Below, piece after piece: positions 16,326-24,813 of a stretch of 64,000 nt of DNA. The stretch comes from Streptomyces sp. AC512_CC834 (lineage in GTDB: Bacteria; Actinomycetota; Actinomycetes; Streptomycetales; Streptomycetaceae): contig NZ_JAGMUO010000040.1 in assembly GCF_019049325.1 (NCBI RefSeq), positions 1-64,000 of the forward strand. The letters run 5' to 3'. The position numbers and the translations under genes are program-made. The notes under the pieces are model-generated. The model made no database searches. It was not told where the DNA came from and saw nothing but the letters and a program-made list of their open reading frames with translations. Every line of letters begins with the position of its first letter. The stretch's first letter is position 1.

Positions 16326-17954
16326 ATGGGGGGCGTGAACAGGACGAACGGCGGAAGTACGGGGGCCGGGGTCAGGGCTGGGGCTGGGTCCGGGGCTCGG
16401 TCCGGGACCGGGACCGGGACCGGCGCGGGCGCCAATCTCCTCGCCCTGCGCAGCCACAACACCGCCCTGGTGCTCGACCTGCTGCGCACCGCCGGTGCCG
16501 AGGGCATCAGCAGGCTGGAACTCGCCGAGCGCACCGGGCTCACCCCGCAGGCGGTCAGCAAGATCACCGCCCGGCTGCGGCGCGAGGGCCTGGCCACCGA
16601 GGCCGGACGCCGCGCGTCCACCGGCGGCAAGCCGCGCACGCTGCTGCGCCTGGTGCCCGAGGCGGGCCACGCGCTCGGCGTCCACCTGGACCGGGACGAG
16701 CTGAGGGCGGTGCTCGTCGACCTCGACGGCACCGTGGTGGGGGAGCGGCGCTCGGCGCTGGACCTCGGTGCGGGGGCGGAGACGGTCGTGGAGGGCGTGG
16801 CGCGGGCGGTGGAGGCACTCGCGGCGGAGGGCCTGCGGCCACCACCACCTGTCGCGGACGGCCCGCGGTCACCTGTCGCGGATGGCGAGCCGCGAGCGCC
16901 GGGCCGCGCCCTCGCCGCGGACGGCGGGCTGCGAGCGTCGGGTTACACCCTCGCCGTGAACGCCGGGCTGGGAGCATCGGGCCGCGTCCCTGTGGCGGAT
17001 GGCGGGCTGGGAGTGTCGGACCGTGCCCTTGTCTCGGATGGCGGGCCGGGTGTGTCGGGCCGTGCCCCTGTGGTGGACGACGGGCGGCGAGTGCCGGGTC
17101 ACGCCCCTGTGATGGACGACGGGCTGGGAGTGTCGGACCCTGCCCTCGTCGCGGATGGCGGGCTGGGAGTGTCGGATCCTGCCCTCGTCGCGGATGGCGG
17201 GCTGGGAGTGTCGGATCCTGCCCTCGTCGCGGGATCTGGCCCGCGAGTGCCGGGCCGTGTCCTCGACGCCGCTCCCACCCTTCTCGGTCTCGGCGTCGCC
17301 CTCCCGGGGCCGCTCGACCACGTTCGGGGTGTGCTGCACCGGGTCACCGGCTTTCCGGAGTGGGACGGCTTCCCCCTGCGGGACGCGCTGGCGCGGCGGC
17401 TCGGTGTGCCGGTCGTCGTCGACAAGGACACCAACGCGGCGGCGCTCGGCCTCGCCGTCGGGGGCGAAGGGGGTGGCGAGGACGGCTCCTTCGCCTATCT
17501 GCACCTCGGTACGGGACTCGGCGCCGGCCTCGTCTTCGGCGGCGGCGTGCACCGGGGGGCCAGGACCGGCGCCGGGGAGTTCGGGCACCAGGTCGTCCAG
17601 TTGGACGGGCCGCCCTGCACCTGCGGCGCCCGCGGCTGCATAGAGGCCCTGTGCCTCGCCGCCGTCGCCCGCGGGGACCTCGCGGAGGCGGCGCGGGTGC
17701 TCGGCGCGGGCGCCGCGAACCTCGCCGGGCTGCTGGACATCGACCTGGTGCTGCTGGGCGGCCGTACCGTCGCCGCCGCGCCCGAGGCCTTCGTCCACGG
17801 GGTCGGCGCGGTCCTCGACGACCGCGCCCGGCGCGAGGGCGGTCACGACGGCGCCGTACCGGTACGGATCGCGCCCGGCGGGACGCGCGGGGTCGCGGAG
17901 GGCGCGGCCCAACTGCTCCTCGCGCCGCTGTTCGGCCGGGGGAACGGCGGCTGA
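16326..17954 (+). CDS. ROK family repressor with internal minisatellite
   Basis: 542 residues. A low-complexity Gly/Thr start is followed by a MarR-like HTH (SRLELAERTGLTPQAVSKITARLRREG, about residues 58-83), then the ROK sugar-binding domain. The domain is interrupted: after VEALAAEGLRP comes about 140 residues of 13-residue repeats, after which the fold resumes with LGLGVALPGPLD, KDTNAAALG, LGTGLGAGLVFGG and the zinc motif CTCGARGCIE. ATG 16326 or GTG 16335 may start the protein. Typical ROK repressors have about 380-400 residues, so this one is unusually long. It should control the divergent Gfo/Idh-UPF0303 operon. Confidence 0.9.
   Translation: MGGVNRTNGGSTGAGVRAGAGSGARSGTGTGTGAGANLLALRSHNTALVLDLLRTAGAEGISRLELAERTGLTPQAVSKITARLRREGLATEAGRRASTGGKPRTLLRLVPEAGHALGVHLDRDELRAVLVDLDGTVVGERRSALDLGAGAETVVEGVARAVEALAAEGLRPPPPVADGPRSPVADGEPRAPGRALAADGGLRASGYTLAVNAGLGASGRVPVADGGLGVSDRALVSDGGPGVSGRAPVVDDGRRVPGHAPVMDDGLGVSDPALVADGGLGVSDPALVADGGLGVSDPALVAGSGPRVPGRVLDAAPTLLGLGVALPGPLDHVRGVLHRVTGFPEWDGFPLRDALARRLGVPVVVDKDTNAAALGLAVGGEGGGEDGSFAYLHLGTGLGAGLVFGGGVHRGARTGAGEFGHQVVQLDGPPCTCGARGCIEALCLAAVARGDLAEAARVLGAGAANLAGLLDIDLVLLGGRTVAAAPEAFVHGVGAVLDDRARREGGHDGAVPVRIAPGGTRGVAEGAAQLLLAPLFGRGNGG
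16881..17270 (+). repeat. 39-bp minisatellite, ten units, in frame
   Basis: Ten consecutive 39-bp units begin at 16881, 16920, 16959 and so on to 17232. Each encodes 13 residues, consensus DGGLGVSDPALVA. Units seven to nine are nearly identical, while outer units differ. A partial 24-bp unit precedes the array at 16857. The exact length keeps the ROK frame open. Confidence 0.9.
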
Positions 17955-18106
17955 ACGAACCGGCAGGGCGGCGCGGGCGTAGGCATAGGAGTAGGCCGAA
18001 CGAGGGCTTCGCCGCCGCCGATCGAGGTGCGTGCCGCGGCCGTTCGAGGGGTGTGCCCCGAACGGCGGTGCCGTTGGGGCGAGGTGTCCGACACGCTCAT
18101 GTGTTT

Positions 18107-18928
18107 ATGCGACTGTTCACGCCCACGTCCCCCCGTCCGACGGCGGCAGCCGCCCTCCTCGCCGCCCGCGCCCGCGCCTGGGCCTGTGCCTGCGCGTCAG
18201 CCGCCGTGTTCGTGTCCGCCGCCCCCGCGCACGCGGACCCGCGCGACCCGTTGCCCGCCTGCACGGCTCCGGACGACCACACCTTCCCCCTCACGACCCG
18301 CCTCCACGGCGGCCCCGCCGGCTACGACCCGGGCGGCGGCTACGGCACCTGGTACCTGGACCTCACCAACACCACCTCCCGTACCTGCGAGGGCATCCAC
18401 CCGGTCGTCGTCCTCGTCGACGACGCGCGGGCGCTGGAGCCGTCGCAGCCGCGCCTGGAGTTCTACGACGGCGACCGCCCGCACCCCGTCGACTTCGAGA
18501 AGACCGACCGCGACGAACTCATCGGCGCCTTCGACGACGGCTTCCCCGGCTTCACCGTCGGCCCCGGCAAGACCCGCACCGTGAAGGTGCGGCTCGCGCT
18601 CACCTCGGGCACCGAGCCCGGCGAGGTCACCGCCAACGCGGCCGTCGTCCAGCGCCGGGGCGGTGACGGCGAGTGGATCGGCCAGTCGAACGACTACCGG
18701 TTCCGCGTCGGTACGGGCGCGGCGGCGGACGAGTCGGCCACCGCGCAGGACTCCGACCCGGCCACCCCCTCGGTCGCCGCCACCCCGGACGACCAGGGCA
18801 CCGGCATCCCCTTCGCCGACGAACTCGCCGGCACCGGACTGGGCCGCCTCGACACGGCCCTGGCGGTCACCGCGCTGCTCGTCGCCGCCGGAGGCACGGC
18901 CGTACTGCTGGCCCGCAGACGCCGCTGA
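18107..18928 (+). CDS. Secreted LAXTG-type cell-wall-anchored protein
   Basis: 273 residues. An Ala/Arg-rich signal peptide ends near AAPAHA (about residue 43). A beta-rich extracellular domain of about 165 residues (WYLDLTNTTSRTCEGIHPVVVL) contains two cysteines. The C-terminus is a sorting signal: LAGTG, a hydrophobic helix and RRRR. LAXTG is the motif of Streptomyces class E sortases. A sortase-like gene lies 1.6 kb downstream. ATG 18107 or GTG 18101 could start it; ribosome site is weak. The protein is probably a surface component of hyphae, of unknown role. Confidence 0.85.
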   Translation: MRLFTPTSPRPTAAAALLAARARAWACACASAAVFVSAAPAHADPRDPLPACTAPDDHTFPLTTRLHGGPAGYDPGGGYGTWYLDLTNTTSRTCEGIHPVVVLVDDARALEPSQPRLEFYDGDRPHPVDFEKTDRDELIGAFDDGFPGFTVGPGKTRTVKVRLALTSGTEPGEVTANAAVVQRRGGDGEWIGQSNDYRFRVGTGAAADESATAQDSDPATPSVAATPDDQGTGIPFADELAGTGLGRLDTALAVTALLVAAGGTAVLLARRRR

Positions 18929-18962
18929 CTTCGCCGACGCCGTTCACGCGCGGGGCGTCGCC

Positions 18963-19742
18963 TCAGACGAGGTCCACCAGGTCCGCGATGGAGTCCACCA
19001 CCTTGGTCGGCCGGTACGGGTAGCGGTCGATGTCGTTGCGCGTCGTCAGCCCCGTGAGCACGAGGAAGGTCTCCATCCCGGCCTCGAGACCGGCCAGGAC
19101 GTCGGTGTCCATCCGGTCGCCGATCATGGCGCTGGACTCCGAGTGCGCGCCGATGACGTTCAGACCCGTCCGCATCATCAGAGGGTTCGGCTTGCCGACG
19201 AAGTACGGCTCCTTGCCCGTGGCCTTCGTGATCAGCGCGGCCACGGAACCCGTCGCCGGCAGCGCGCCCTCCGGCGACGGACCGGTGTTGTCCGGGTTGG
19301 TGGCGATGAAACGGGCGCCGCTGTTGATCAGGCGGATGGCCTTCGTCAGCGCCTCGAACGAGTAGGTCCGGGTCTCCCCGAGAATCACGAAATCGGGGTC
19401 GGTGTCGGTCATGACGTAGCCCGCGTCGTGCAGTGCCGTCGTCAGGCCGGCCTCACCGATGACATAGGCGGTGCCGCCCGGGTGCTGGGTGTCCAGGAAG
19501 GACGCCGTGGCCAGGGCGGAGGTCCAGATGTTCTCGACCGGCACCTCGAGACCGATCCGGTTCAGGCGGGCGTGCAGGTCCCGGGCCGTGTAGATCGAGT
19601 TGTTGGTGAGCACCAGGAACGGCCGCCCGGAGTCGCGCAGCTTCTTGATGAAGGCGTCCGCACCGGGAACCGGGACCCCCTCGTGCATCAGCACCCCATC
19701 CATGTCGGTGAGCCACGATTCGATGGGCTTGCGCTCTGTCAT
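18963..19742 (-). CDS. HAD-IIA family sugar phosphatase (NagD-like)
   Basis: 259 residues. Motif I is WLTDMDGVL with the nucleophile Asp13 and Asp15, motif II is VLTNNS, and motifs III/IV appear as GKPNPLM and MIGDRMDTDV. The cap insertion between II and III is the type IIA seen in NagD and p-nitrophenyl phosphatases. It should hydrolyse a small phosphate ester such as a sugar or nucleoside phosphate with Mg2+. AGGAG lies about 8 bases before the ATG. Single gene, convergent with the LAXTG protein gene. Confidence 0.92.
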   Translation of the reverse strand: MTERKPIESWLTDMDGVLMHEGVPVPGADAFIKKLRDSGRPFLVLTNNSIYTARDLHARLNRIGLEVPVENIWTSALATASFLDTQHPGGTAYVIGEAGLTTALHDAGYVMTDTDPDFVILGETRTYSFEALTKAIRLINSGARFIATNPDNTGPSPEGALPATGSVAALITKATGKEPYFVGKPNPLMMRTGLNVIGAHSESSAMIGDRMDTDVLAGLEAGMETFLVLTGLTTRNDIDRYPYRPTKVVDSIADLVDLV

Positions 19743-19925
19743 GGGGATGGACTCCTGCCGTGCGTGGGCCAGTGGGCCATGTGGCCATGGGAGGGCCCAT
19801 GCTATGCAGTCATACGTTCGCACGGATCACTCCCGCGGCCGCTGAAACCCGCAGGCCGTCGCCGTAACCCGTTCGGAGCAGCGCGACCCTCGCAGCGGAT
19901 GCGGGGACGGGGCCCGCGGGGGAGT

Positions 19926-19941
19926 CTCCAGGTAACTGGAG
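19926..19941 (+). promoter_or_regulatory. GNRA-loop hairpin over the ribosome site
   Basis: CTCCAG-GTAA-CTGGAG forms a 6-bp stem closed by GUAA, a GNRA tetraloop. The 3' arm contains the Shine-Dalgarno sequence CTGGAGG of the gene starting at 19949, so folding would hide the ribosome site. Confidence 0.6.
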
Positions 19942-19948
19942 GTACACG

Positions 19949-20527
19949 ATGGGCTCACTGAAAGTCACACTCTGTGCCGGAGCCGCGCTGGCCGCCGCGT
20001 TGTGCGCACCCGCGGCCTATACGGCGGCCTACGCGGCGGACGGCGGCGGCGTCTCCGTGACACCGTCCTCGCCGGCCCCCGGCACCGACGTCACGCTCCG
20101 CGTGCCCGACTGCACCGAGAAGACGGCGATCGCCGTGTCCGCGGCCTTCGAGTCCGACGTCCGGCTCAGCCTGGCCGCCCGGGACGGCGTCCTCGTCGGC
20201 TCCAGCCAGGTCCGCTCCACCGTGCAGGCCGGCGCGTACGCCGTACAGGTCAAATGCGGCGACGACGCCCGCAGGGGCACCATCACCGTCGACGAGAAGC
20301 GGCGCCCCGACACCGGGCCGTCCGCCCCCGCCTCTCCCGTGGCCCCCGTCGACGCGGGCGGCGGCGGCACCGCGCGGCTGGCCGCCGCCGACAGCGGGGA
20401 GCAGGCCCGCTCCGAGCCGCCCGGCACCGCGCACACCGTGACCGGCCTGGTGCTCGCGGGCATCACCGCCGTCGCCGTAGCGCTGCGCAGCGCCCGCAGC
20501 CGGAGCCGGAGCCGCGGGACGGGCTGA
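19949..20527 (+). CDS. Secreted protein with C-terminal membrane anchor
   Basis: 192 residues. A signal peptide (LCAGAALAAALCAPAAYTAAYA) is followed by a beta-rich domain (VSVTPSSPAPGTDVTLRVPDC ... YAVQVKCG) with two cysteines, a Pro/Ala linker, and a C-terminal hydrophobic helix with a basic end (ITAVAVALRSARSRSRSR). There is no LPXTG-like motif. The sortase gene starts 2 bases after the stop, so they form an operon, and this may be a sortase partner or substrate without a canonical signal. I do not recognise the family. Confidence 0.8.
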   Translation: MGSLKVTLCAGAALAAALCAPAAYTAAYAADGGGVSVTPSSPAPGTDVTLRVPDCTEKTAIAVSAAFESDVRLSLAARDGVLVGSSQVRSTVQAGAYAVQVKCGDDARRGTITVDEKRRPDTGPSAPASPVAPVDAGGGGTARLAAADSGEQARSEPPGTAHTVTGLVLAGITAVAVALRSARSRSRSRGTG

Positions 20528-20529
20528 CC

Positions 20530-21267
20530 ATGTCCGAACAGGACGAACGGAATGACCAGGCCGACCAGGCCGAACAAGGCGCCGCAGTGGACGGGCGTCG
20601 CACCGCCGCCCCCGGTGGCCGCCTGGTCACCGGCGTCGCCTGGATGGTGCTGCTCCTCGGGCTGTGGCTGTGGGGCCGCGAGGCCACCGACGTACGCGAG
20701 GGCATATCCCGGCCGGCCACCGGCGACATGGCGGCGGCCGGCCGACCCCCCGACGTCCCCCTGCCCCCGGCCCACGCGCCCCTGGGCGACGACGCCCGGC
20801 CGCAGCGGCTCGACGTCCCCGAACTCGGCATCCAGGCCCCCGTAGTGGCCCGCGGCCTCGACGACAAGGGTGCGATAGAACCACCGCCCTTCGACCGGCC
20901 CGGCTCGGTCGGCTGGTACGCGGCCGGAGTCACCCCGGGAGCGGCCGGGACCGCCCTGATGGTCGGCCACGTCGACACCGAGACCCGGCCCGCCGTCTTC
21001 TACAAGCTCAGCAGCCTGGAGCCCGGCGAGACGGTCCGGGTGGTCCGCGACGACGGCGGCACCGCCGAGTTCACCGTCGACGACGTTCAGGTCCTCACCC
21101 GCGACGGCTTCGACGCCCAGCAGGCCTACGGACCGCGCGACGCGGACCGCGCCGAACTCCGCCTGATCACCTGCGGCGGCACTTTCGACCAGACCACCAA
21201 CAGCTACACGGCCAATGTCGTCGTCTCCGCCTACCTGACCGGAACCGGAACCGGAACCAGCCCCTAG
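20530..21267 (+). CDS. Sortase (class E/F type)
   Basis: 245 residues with one N-terminal membrane anchor (GVAWMVLLLGLWLWG) and an extracellular sortase barrel. The catalytic His is in MVGHVDT and the catalytic Cys in LITCGG; the substrate Arg cannot be placed with certainty. It should cleave a sorting signal and link surface proteins to peptidoglycan. The ATG is 2 bases after the upstream stop. The LAGTG protein at 18107 is a plausible substrate, although the class F look of this enzyme leaves its motif preference open. Confidence 0.88.
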   Translation: MSEQDERNDQADQAEQGAAVDGRRTAAPGGRLVTGVAWMVLLLGLWLWGREATDVREGISRPATGDMAAAGRPPDVPLPPAHAPLGDDARPQRLDVPELGIQAPVVARGLDDKGAIEPPPFDRPGSVGWYAAGVTPGAAGTALMVGHVDTETRPAVFYKLSSLEPGETVRVVRDDGGTAEFTVDDVQVLTRDGFDAQQAYGPRDADRAELRLITCGGTFDQTTNSYTANVVVSAYLTGTGTGTSP

Positions 21268-21315
21268 ACGTATCGCCGTATCGCTGCCGCCCCGGTGATT
21301 GAGGACCGGTAAGTT

Positions 21316-23097
21316 GTGTGGGTGACTGGCAACCGTGCGGAGGAGATTGCCGGTCGGTATCTCCTGCTTGAACGTCTGGGCAGTGGAGGCATGGGCACGG
21401 TTTGGCGTGCTACCGACCGGTTACTGGAGCGCACCGTCGCGGTGAAGGACGTGCACCTTCACGGCGGTGGAGAGGATCTCTCCCAGCGGTTGCGTCGTGC
21501 GCACCGTGAGGCACGTGCCATCGCCCGGATTTCCCATCCCAACGTCATCAACATCCACGACCTGGTCGACTACGAAGACCGGTTATGGCTGGTCATGGAG
21601 CTGGTGGAGGGCCCGTCGCTGGCCGAACACGTCGCCGCGCACGGTCCCCCGAGCGTGCAGCGGGTCGCAGAGATCGGCCTTGAGCTCTTGGGCGCCCTCA
21701 ACGCGGTGCACTCCGTCGGCGCTCTGCACCGGGATGTGAAACCGGGGAACGTCCTGCTGCGCGCCGACGGCCGGGTGGTGCTCTGCGACTTCGGGATCGT
21801 GGAACTGACCGACACCGAGTCACTCACCACTTCCGGTGGGGTGATCGGCACCGTGGAGTACCTCTCCCCGGAACGCATGAAGGGCCTGCGGGCGGGCCCG
21901 CCCAGCGACCTGTTCTCCCTGGGCAGCACCCTGTGCGCGCTGTTCACCGGAGGTTCGCCGTTCGCCAGGCCGGAGCCCGCCGCGGCGGCGTACGCATTGG
22001 TCAACGAGCCGCCTCTGCTGCCCGAGGCGGCCGGGCCACTGCGCCCGCTCCTCGCCGCGCTGCTCCACAAGGACCCGGCCGCGCGGCCGTCCCCCGACGA
22101 GATCGCCAACGCGCTGCGGGCGGTGGCCGCGACGCCCGGGTCCGCCGTTCAGCCGGGGCGGCCCACCACGGCCGCCGAGGTGTTGTCCCCACCGAACGAC
22201 CGTCGCCGTCGCCTGCTCCGGGTGGGCCGCTGGTCGGCCCTGCTGGCAGCGGTGCTGCTCACCGGCGGTGCCGTCACCACCCTGTTGGCCAACCGTTCGT
22301 CCGGGCAGCCGGGGACCGGGGCCGACGGGACGCCGGGTGCGGAATCGTCACAGAGCGCGTCGATCCAGCCGACATCGACGAGGATCGGGGCCGCGTTGCC
22401 CGCTCCGGGCGATCCGTACAAGGCCTGGCTGTTCTCGGGCGACCAGTACCTGCTCGTCTCCCTGTCGAGGGACGGCGAGCCGGTGGAGAGCAGGGAAGAG
22501 GGCCCCGCCCCCCTGACGGACTGGACCGGAGCCTTCGAAGACCTTCCCGGATTCCGCGACGGCATCGACGCGGTGTTGCCCGTTCTCCGGGGGCCCAACG
22601 AATACTGGGTGTTCTCCGGCCCGGAGTACATTCGGATGCGCGTCTCCGACAACAACGACAACGGCGACGGCTACGACGACGACTACAGCGTCACGCGGCT
22701 GACGGAGCCCGCCCCGCTCGAGCACTGGCGCGAGGCGTTCTGCACGGAAGACGACTTCGTGGCGGGCATCGACGCGGTGATGACGGTCCCGGGCGATCCG
22801 GCACAAGCCTGGATCTTCGCCGGGAACAGCTACGTCAGGACGACTCTCAACGGCACCGGTGCCGGAGGGACGTGCGCCATCGACCGGACGCCGCTCAGCA
22901 ACTGGTCGGGCACATTCAAGAACTACGACAACTTCAAGCGCGAGATCGACGCGGTCCTGCCCGTTCCGGATTCCGAAAGCGACTACTGGGTGTTCTCCGG
23001 CGACAAGTACCTCAGGATCCGCCTCGACAGCGAGGACTACTCCGACACCTCGAACGGCACTGCCAAGCCGCTGCCGGACTGGCGCACATTCTCCTAG
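21316..23097 (+). CDS. Receptor Ser/Thr kinase with hemopexin-like outer domain
   Basis: 593 residues. The cytoplasmic kinase has LGSGGMGTVW (residues 21-30), Lys44 in AVKD, HRD at 138-140 and DFG at 158-160. A basic stretch and membrane span (SALLAAVLLTGGAVTTLLA, about 303-323) follow. The outer part (about 355-593) holds four repeats with DAVLPV ... YWVFSGxxY(I/L)R(I/M), the pattern of a four-bladed hemopexin propeller. Hemopexin blades bind metals, heme or protein ligands, so this is probably a sensor. GTG 21316 has GAGG 11 bases upstream. Gene stands alone between the sortase and the convergent HTH-deformylase gene. Confidence 0.88.
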   Translation: MWVTGNRAEEIAGRYLLLERLGSGGMGTVWRATDRLLERTVAVKDVHLHGGGEDLSQRLRRAHREARAIARISHPNVINIHDLVDYEDRLWLVMELVEGPSLAEHVAAHGPPSVQRVAEIGLELLGALNAVHSVGALHRDVKPGNVLLRADGRVVLCDFGIVELTDTESLTTSGGVIGTVEYLSPERMKGLRAGPPSDLFSLGSTLCALFTGGSPFARPEPAAAAYALVNEPPLLPEAAGPLRPLLAALLHKDPAARPSPDEIANALRAVAATPGSAVQPGRPTTAAEVLSPPNDRRRRLLRVGRWSALLAAVLLTGGAVTTLLANRSSGQPGTGADGTPGAESSQSASIQPTSTRIGAALPAPGDPYKAWLFSGDQYLLVSLSRDGEPVESREEGPAPLTDWTGAFEDLPGFRDGIDAVLPVLRGPNEYWVFSGPEYIRMRVSDNNDNGDGYDDDYSVTRLTEPAPLEHWREAFCTEDDFVAGIDAVMTVPGDPAQAWIFAGNSYVRTTLNGTGAGGTCAIDRTPLSNWSGTFKNYDNFKREIDAVLPVPDSESDYWVFSGDKYLRIRLDSEDYSDTSNGTAKPLPDWRTFS

Positions 23098-23147
23098 CAG
23101 AGCGCCCGGTCCCACGTGCAGGTGAGGACCTGTCGCCCGCCCAGGGA

Positions 23148-24680
23148 TCAGGGCTCGTACGACCAACCACGGCCCGTCTGCCGGTACTCGGCCACCGGGA
23201 CGGGCTCCACGCCGGGCCTCATCCGGTGCGTGTACAGGTGGCCTTCGAGGTGGTCGATCTCGTGGGCGACGAGCCGGGCCGCGCCACGTTCGTACGTCGT
23301 GGTCACCGTGGTGCCGTCGAGAGCCGTGGTCTCCACGGTGATCCGCAGCGGGCGGGGCACCATCCCGCGTACGTCGAAGAAGCTCAGGCATCCCTCGAAC
23401 TGCTCGTCGGCCTCCTCCGAGGTGTCCACGATCCGAGGGTTGACCAGGACGATGGCTCCAGCGCCGGCTTCGGGCGGCTGGACGACGGCAACGGCCCGGC
23501 CGATCGCGATCTGCGGGGCGGCGATACCTGCCCCCTTGGCGAAGGTGTGCACCCCGGCGATGCGTTCGATCGCCGAGAGGAGGGCTTCGACGGCCTGTTC
23601 CACGGCGTCCCGTTCCGCGGGCAGGTCGAAGACCCTGGCGGGCTCGGTGAGGATGGGGGCGCCCTCCTGGACAACGCCGAGATTGCGCATCTGCTGGCTG
23701 GGCAGCGCCTCGCTCACGTGAACTCCTTGGGTCTCATGTCCTGTTGGGGCAGCCCGGAAGCGCCATTCGAGACGATAGCGGGCGTGCAGGATGGGCCGGC
23801 TCGTCGACCACGTGAAGACGGTGACACCGTTCTCCTCACTCTGGATCGGAGCAGTCTGGAGCGGGGACGCCTCTGCGGTCATGGAAGTCACGGTCCCCCA
23901 AACCGCGGGGTCCAGCCGAGTCGGGAAGGCAAGCTGTACTTCGAGGTGCTCGGTAGGCAGCCGGACGGCGCGCTGGAACCAGCGTCCCCACTTCTCCTGA
24001 CCGACCGTGTACGCGTACTCGATCCACACCGACTCGTCGGGGTATAGCGGGAACCGGCCCTGATCGTTCTCGAACAGCAGCCAGACCTCTTTGAACGCGT
24101 CGCGGTCGTGCTTGGCCTGCCAACGCATGCCCTCACCCCGGCACACCGCGTTCAGGTCGAGTTCGCCCCAGGTCAGCGGGTGGGACCGGTAGTGAGCGTT
24201 GCTCCGCTCGGGTTCCCCGGGATAGCGGTCGACGCTGATTCGGATGAGGTAGCGGGTGATGGGCTCGGTCCCTGTGTTGCGCAGCAGGCGCCGCATGGTG
24301 AGCCGGTAGCTGCGCCCGTCGTAGTCGAGGCGGGCGGCGTCGTGCTCGACGAGGACGGAGGATCCGGTGGCGTAAGGCTGCTCGGTGCGCGCGGCAGGCA
24401 CCACGGCCGTCTTGCCGGCTCGGATCCTGGCGGTCTCGTAGGCGCGCCACAGATGCCAGATCGCCTTGCCCGCGTTCAACGTCTTGTCGGCGCGTCGCGC
24501 GAAGTCCTCCGTGGGCTTCGTCCGCCCGGACTCCATGTGACTGACGTAGGACGGGTGGAAGCCCATACGTTCGGCGAGGGCCCGCTTCGACAGGCCCCGC
24601 ACCTCCCGCCAGCGTGCGAGTTCCGCGACGAAGTGCTCGTGGGCCTGCTCCAGCGTCAGGTGGCCCTGCGGCTCCATCAT
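23148..24680 (-). CDS. HTH-peptide deformylase fusion protein
   Basis: 510 residues in three parts. An XRE helix-turn-helix (about residues 18-75: SKRALAERMGFHPSYVSHMESG) comes first, followed by a central beta-rich domain of unknown function (about 95-330), then a peptide deformylase domain. All three deformylase motifs are intact: GAGIAAPQ (383-390, Gln390), EGCLS (429-433, Cys431) and HEIDHLEG (473-480, His473, Glu474, His477), with canonical spacing. It could remove or bind N-formyl groups and couple this to DNA binding. ATG 24680 has GGGGGA upstream. It is divergent from the glycosyltransferase operon and may control it. Confidence 0.9.
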   Translation of the reverse strand: MMEPQGHLTLEQAHEHFVAELARWREVRGLSKRALAERMGFHPSYVSHMESGRTKPTEDFARRADKTLNAGKAIWHLWRAYETARIRAGKTAVVPAARTEQPYATGSSVLVEHDAARLDYDGRSYRLTMRRLLRNTGTEPITRYLIRISVDRYPGEPERSNAHYRSHPLTWGELDLNAVCRGEGMRWQAKHDRDAFKEVWLLFENDQGRFPLYPDESVWIEYAYTVGQEKWGRWFQRAVRLPTEHLEVQLAFPTRLDPAVWGTVTSMTAEASPLQTAPIQSEENGVTVFTWSTSRPILHARYRLEWRFRAAPTGHETQGVHVSEALPSQQMRNLGVVQEGAPILTEPARVFDLPAERDAVEQAVEALLSAIERIAGVHTFAKGAGIAAPQIAIGRAVAVVQPPEAGAGAIVLVNPRIVDTSEEADEQFEGCLSFFDVRGMVPRPLRITVETTALDGTTVTTTYERGAARLVAHEIDHLEGHLYTHRMRPGVEPVPVAEYRQTGRGWSYEP

Positions 24681-24711
24681 TCCCCCGTATGGCGGCTGGT
24701 TGAGTGCGTGA

Positions 24712-24737
24712 GTGAACTGTGAGTGACCCCAGTTCAC
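24712..24737. promoter_or_regulatory. Inverted repeat in divergent HTH-PDF/GT promoter
   Basis: GTGAACTG-N10-CAGTTCAC, perfect 8-bp arms, midway between the HTH-deformylase and glycosyltransferase starts. GAGTG is also repeated around it. Probable operator for the XRE domain. Confidence 0.55.
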
Positions 24738-24813
24738 CATTCTGTCGCTGCCCCTGCCGACGGTTTCCTTCCCTCACCGGTCCGGAACGACCCCCGGCCG
24801 GCAGGAGGATCCC

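Noticed and set aside
16881..17270. CRISPR-like array in the ROK gene
   Set aside because: Units are contiguous with no unique spacers and keep the reading frame; it is a coding minisatellite.
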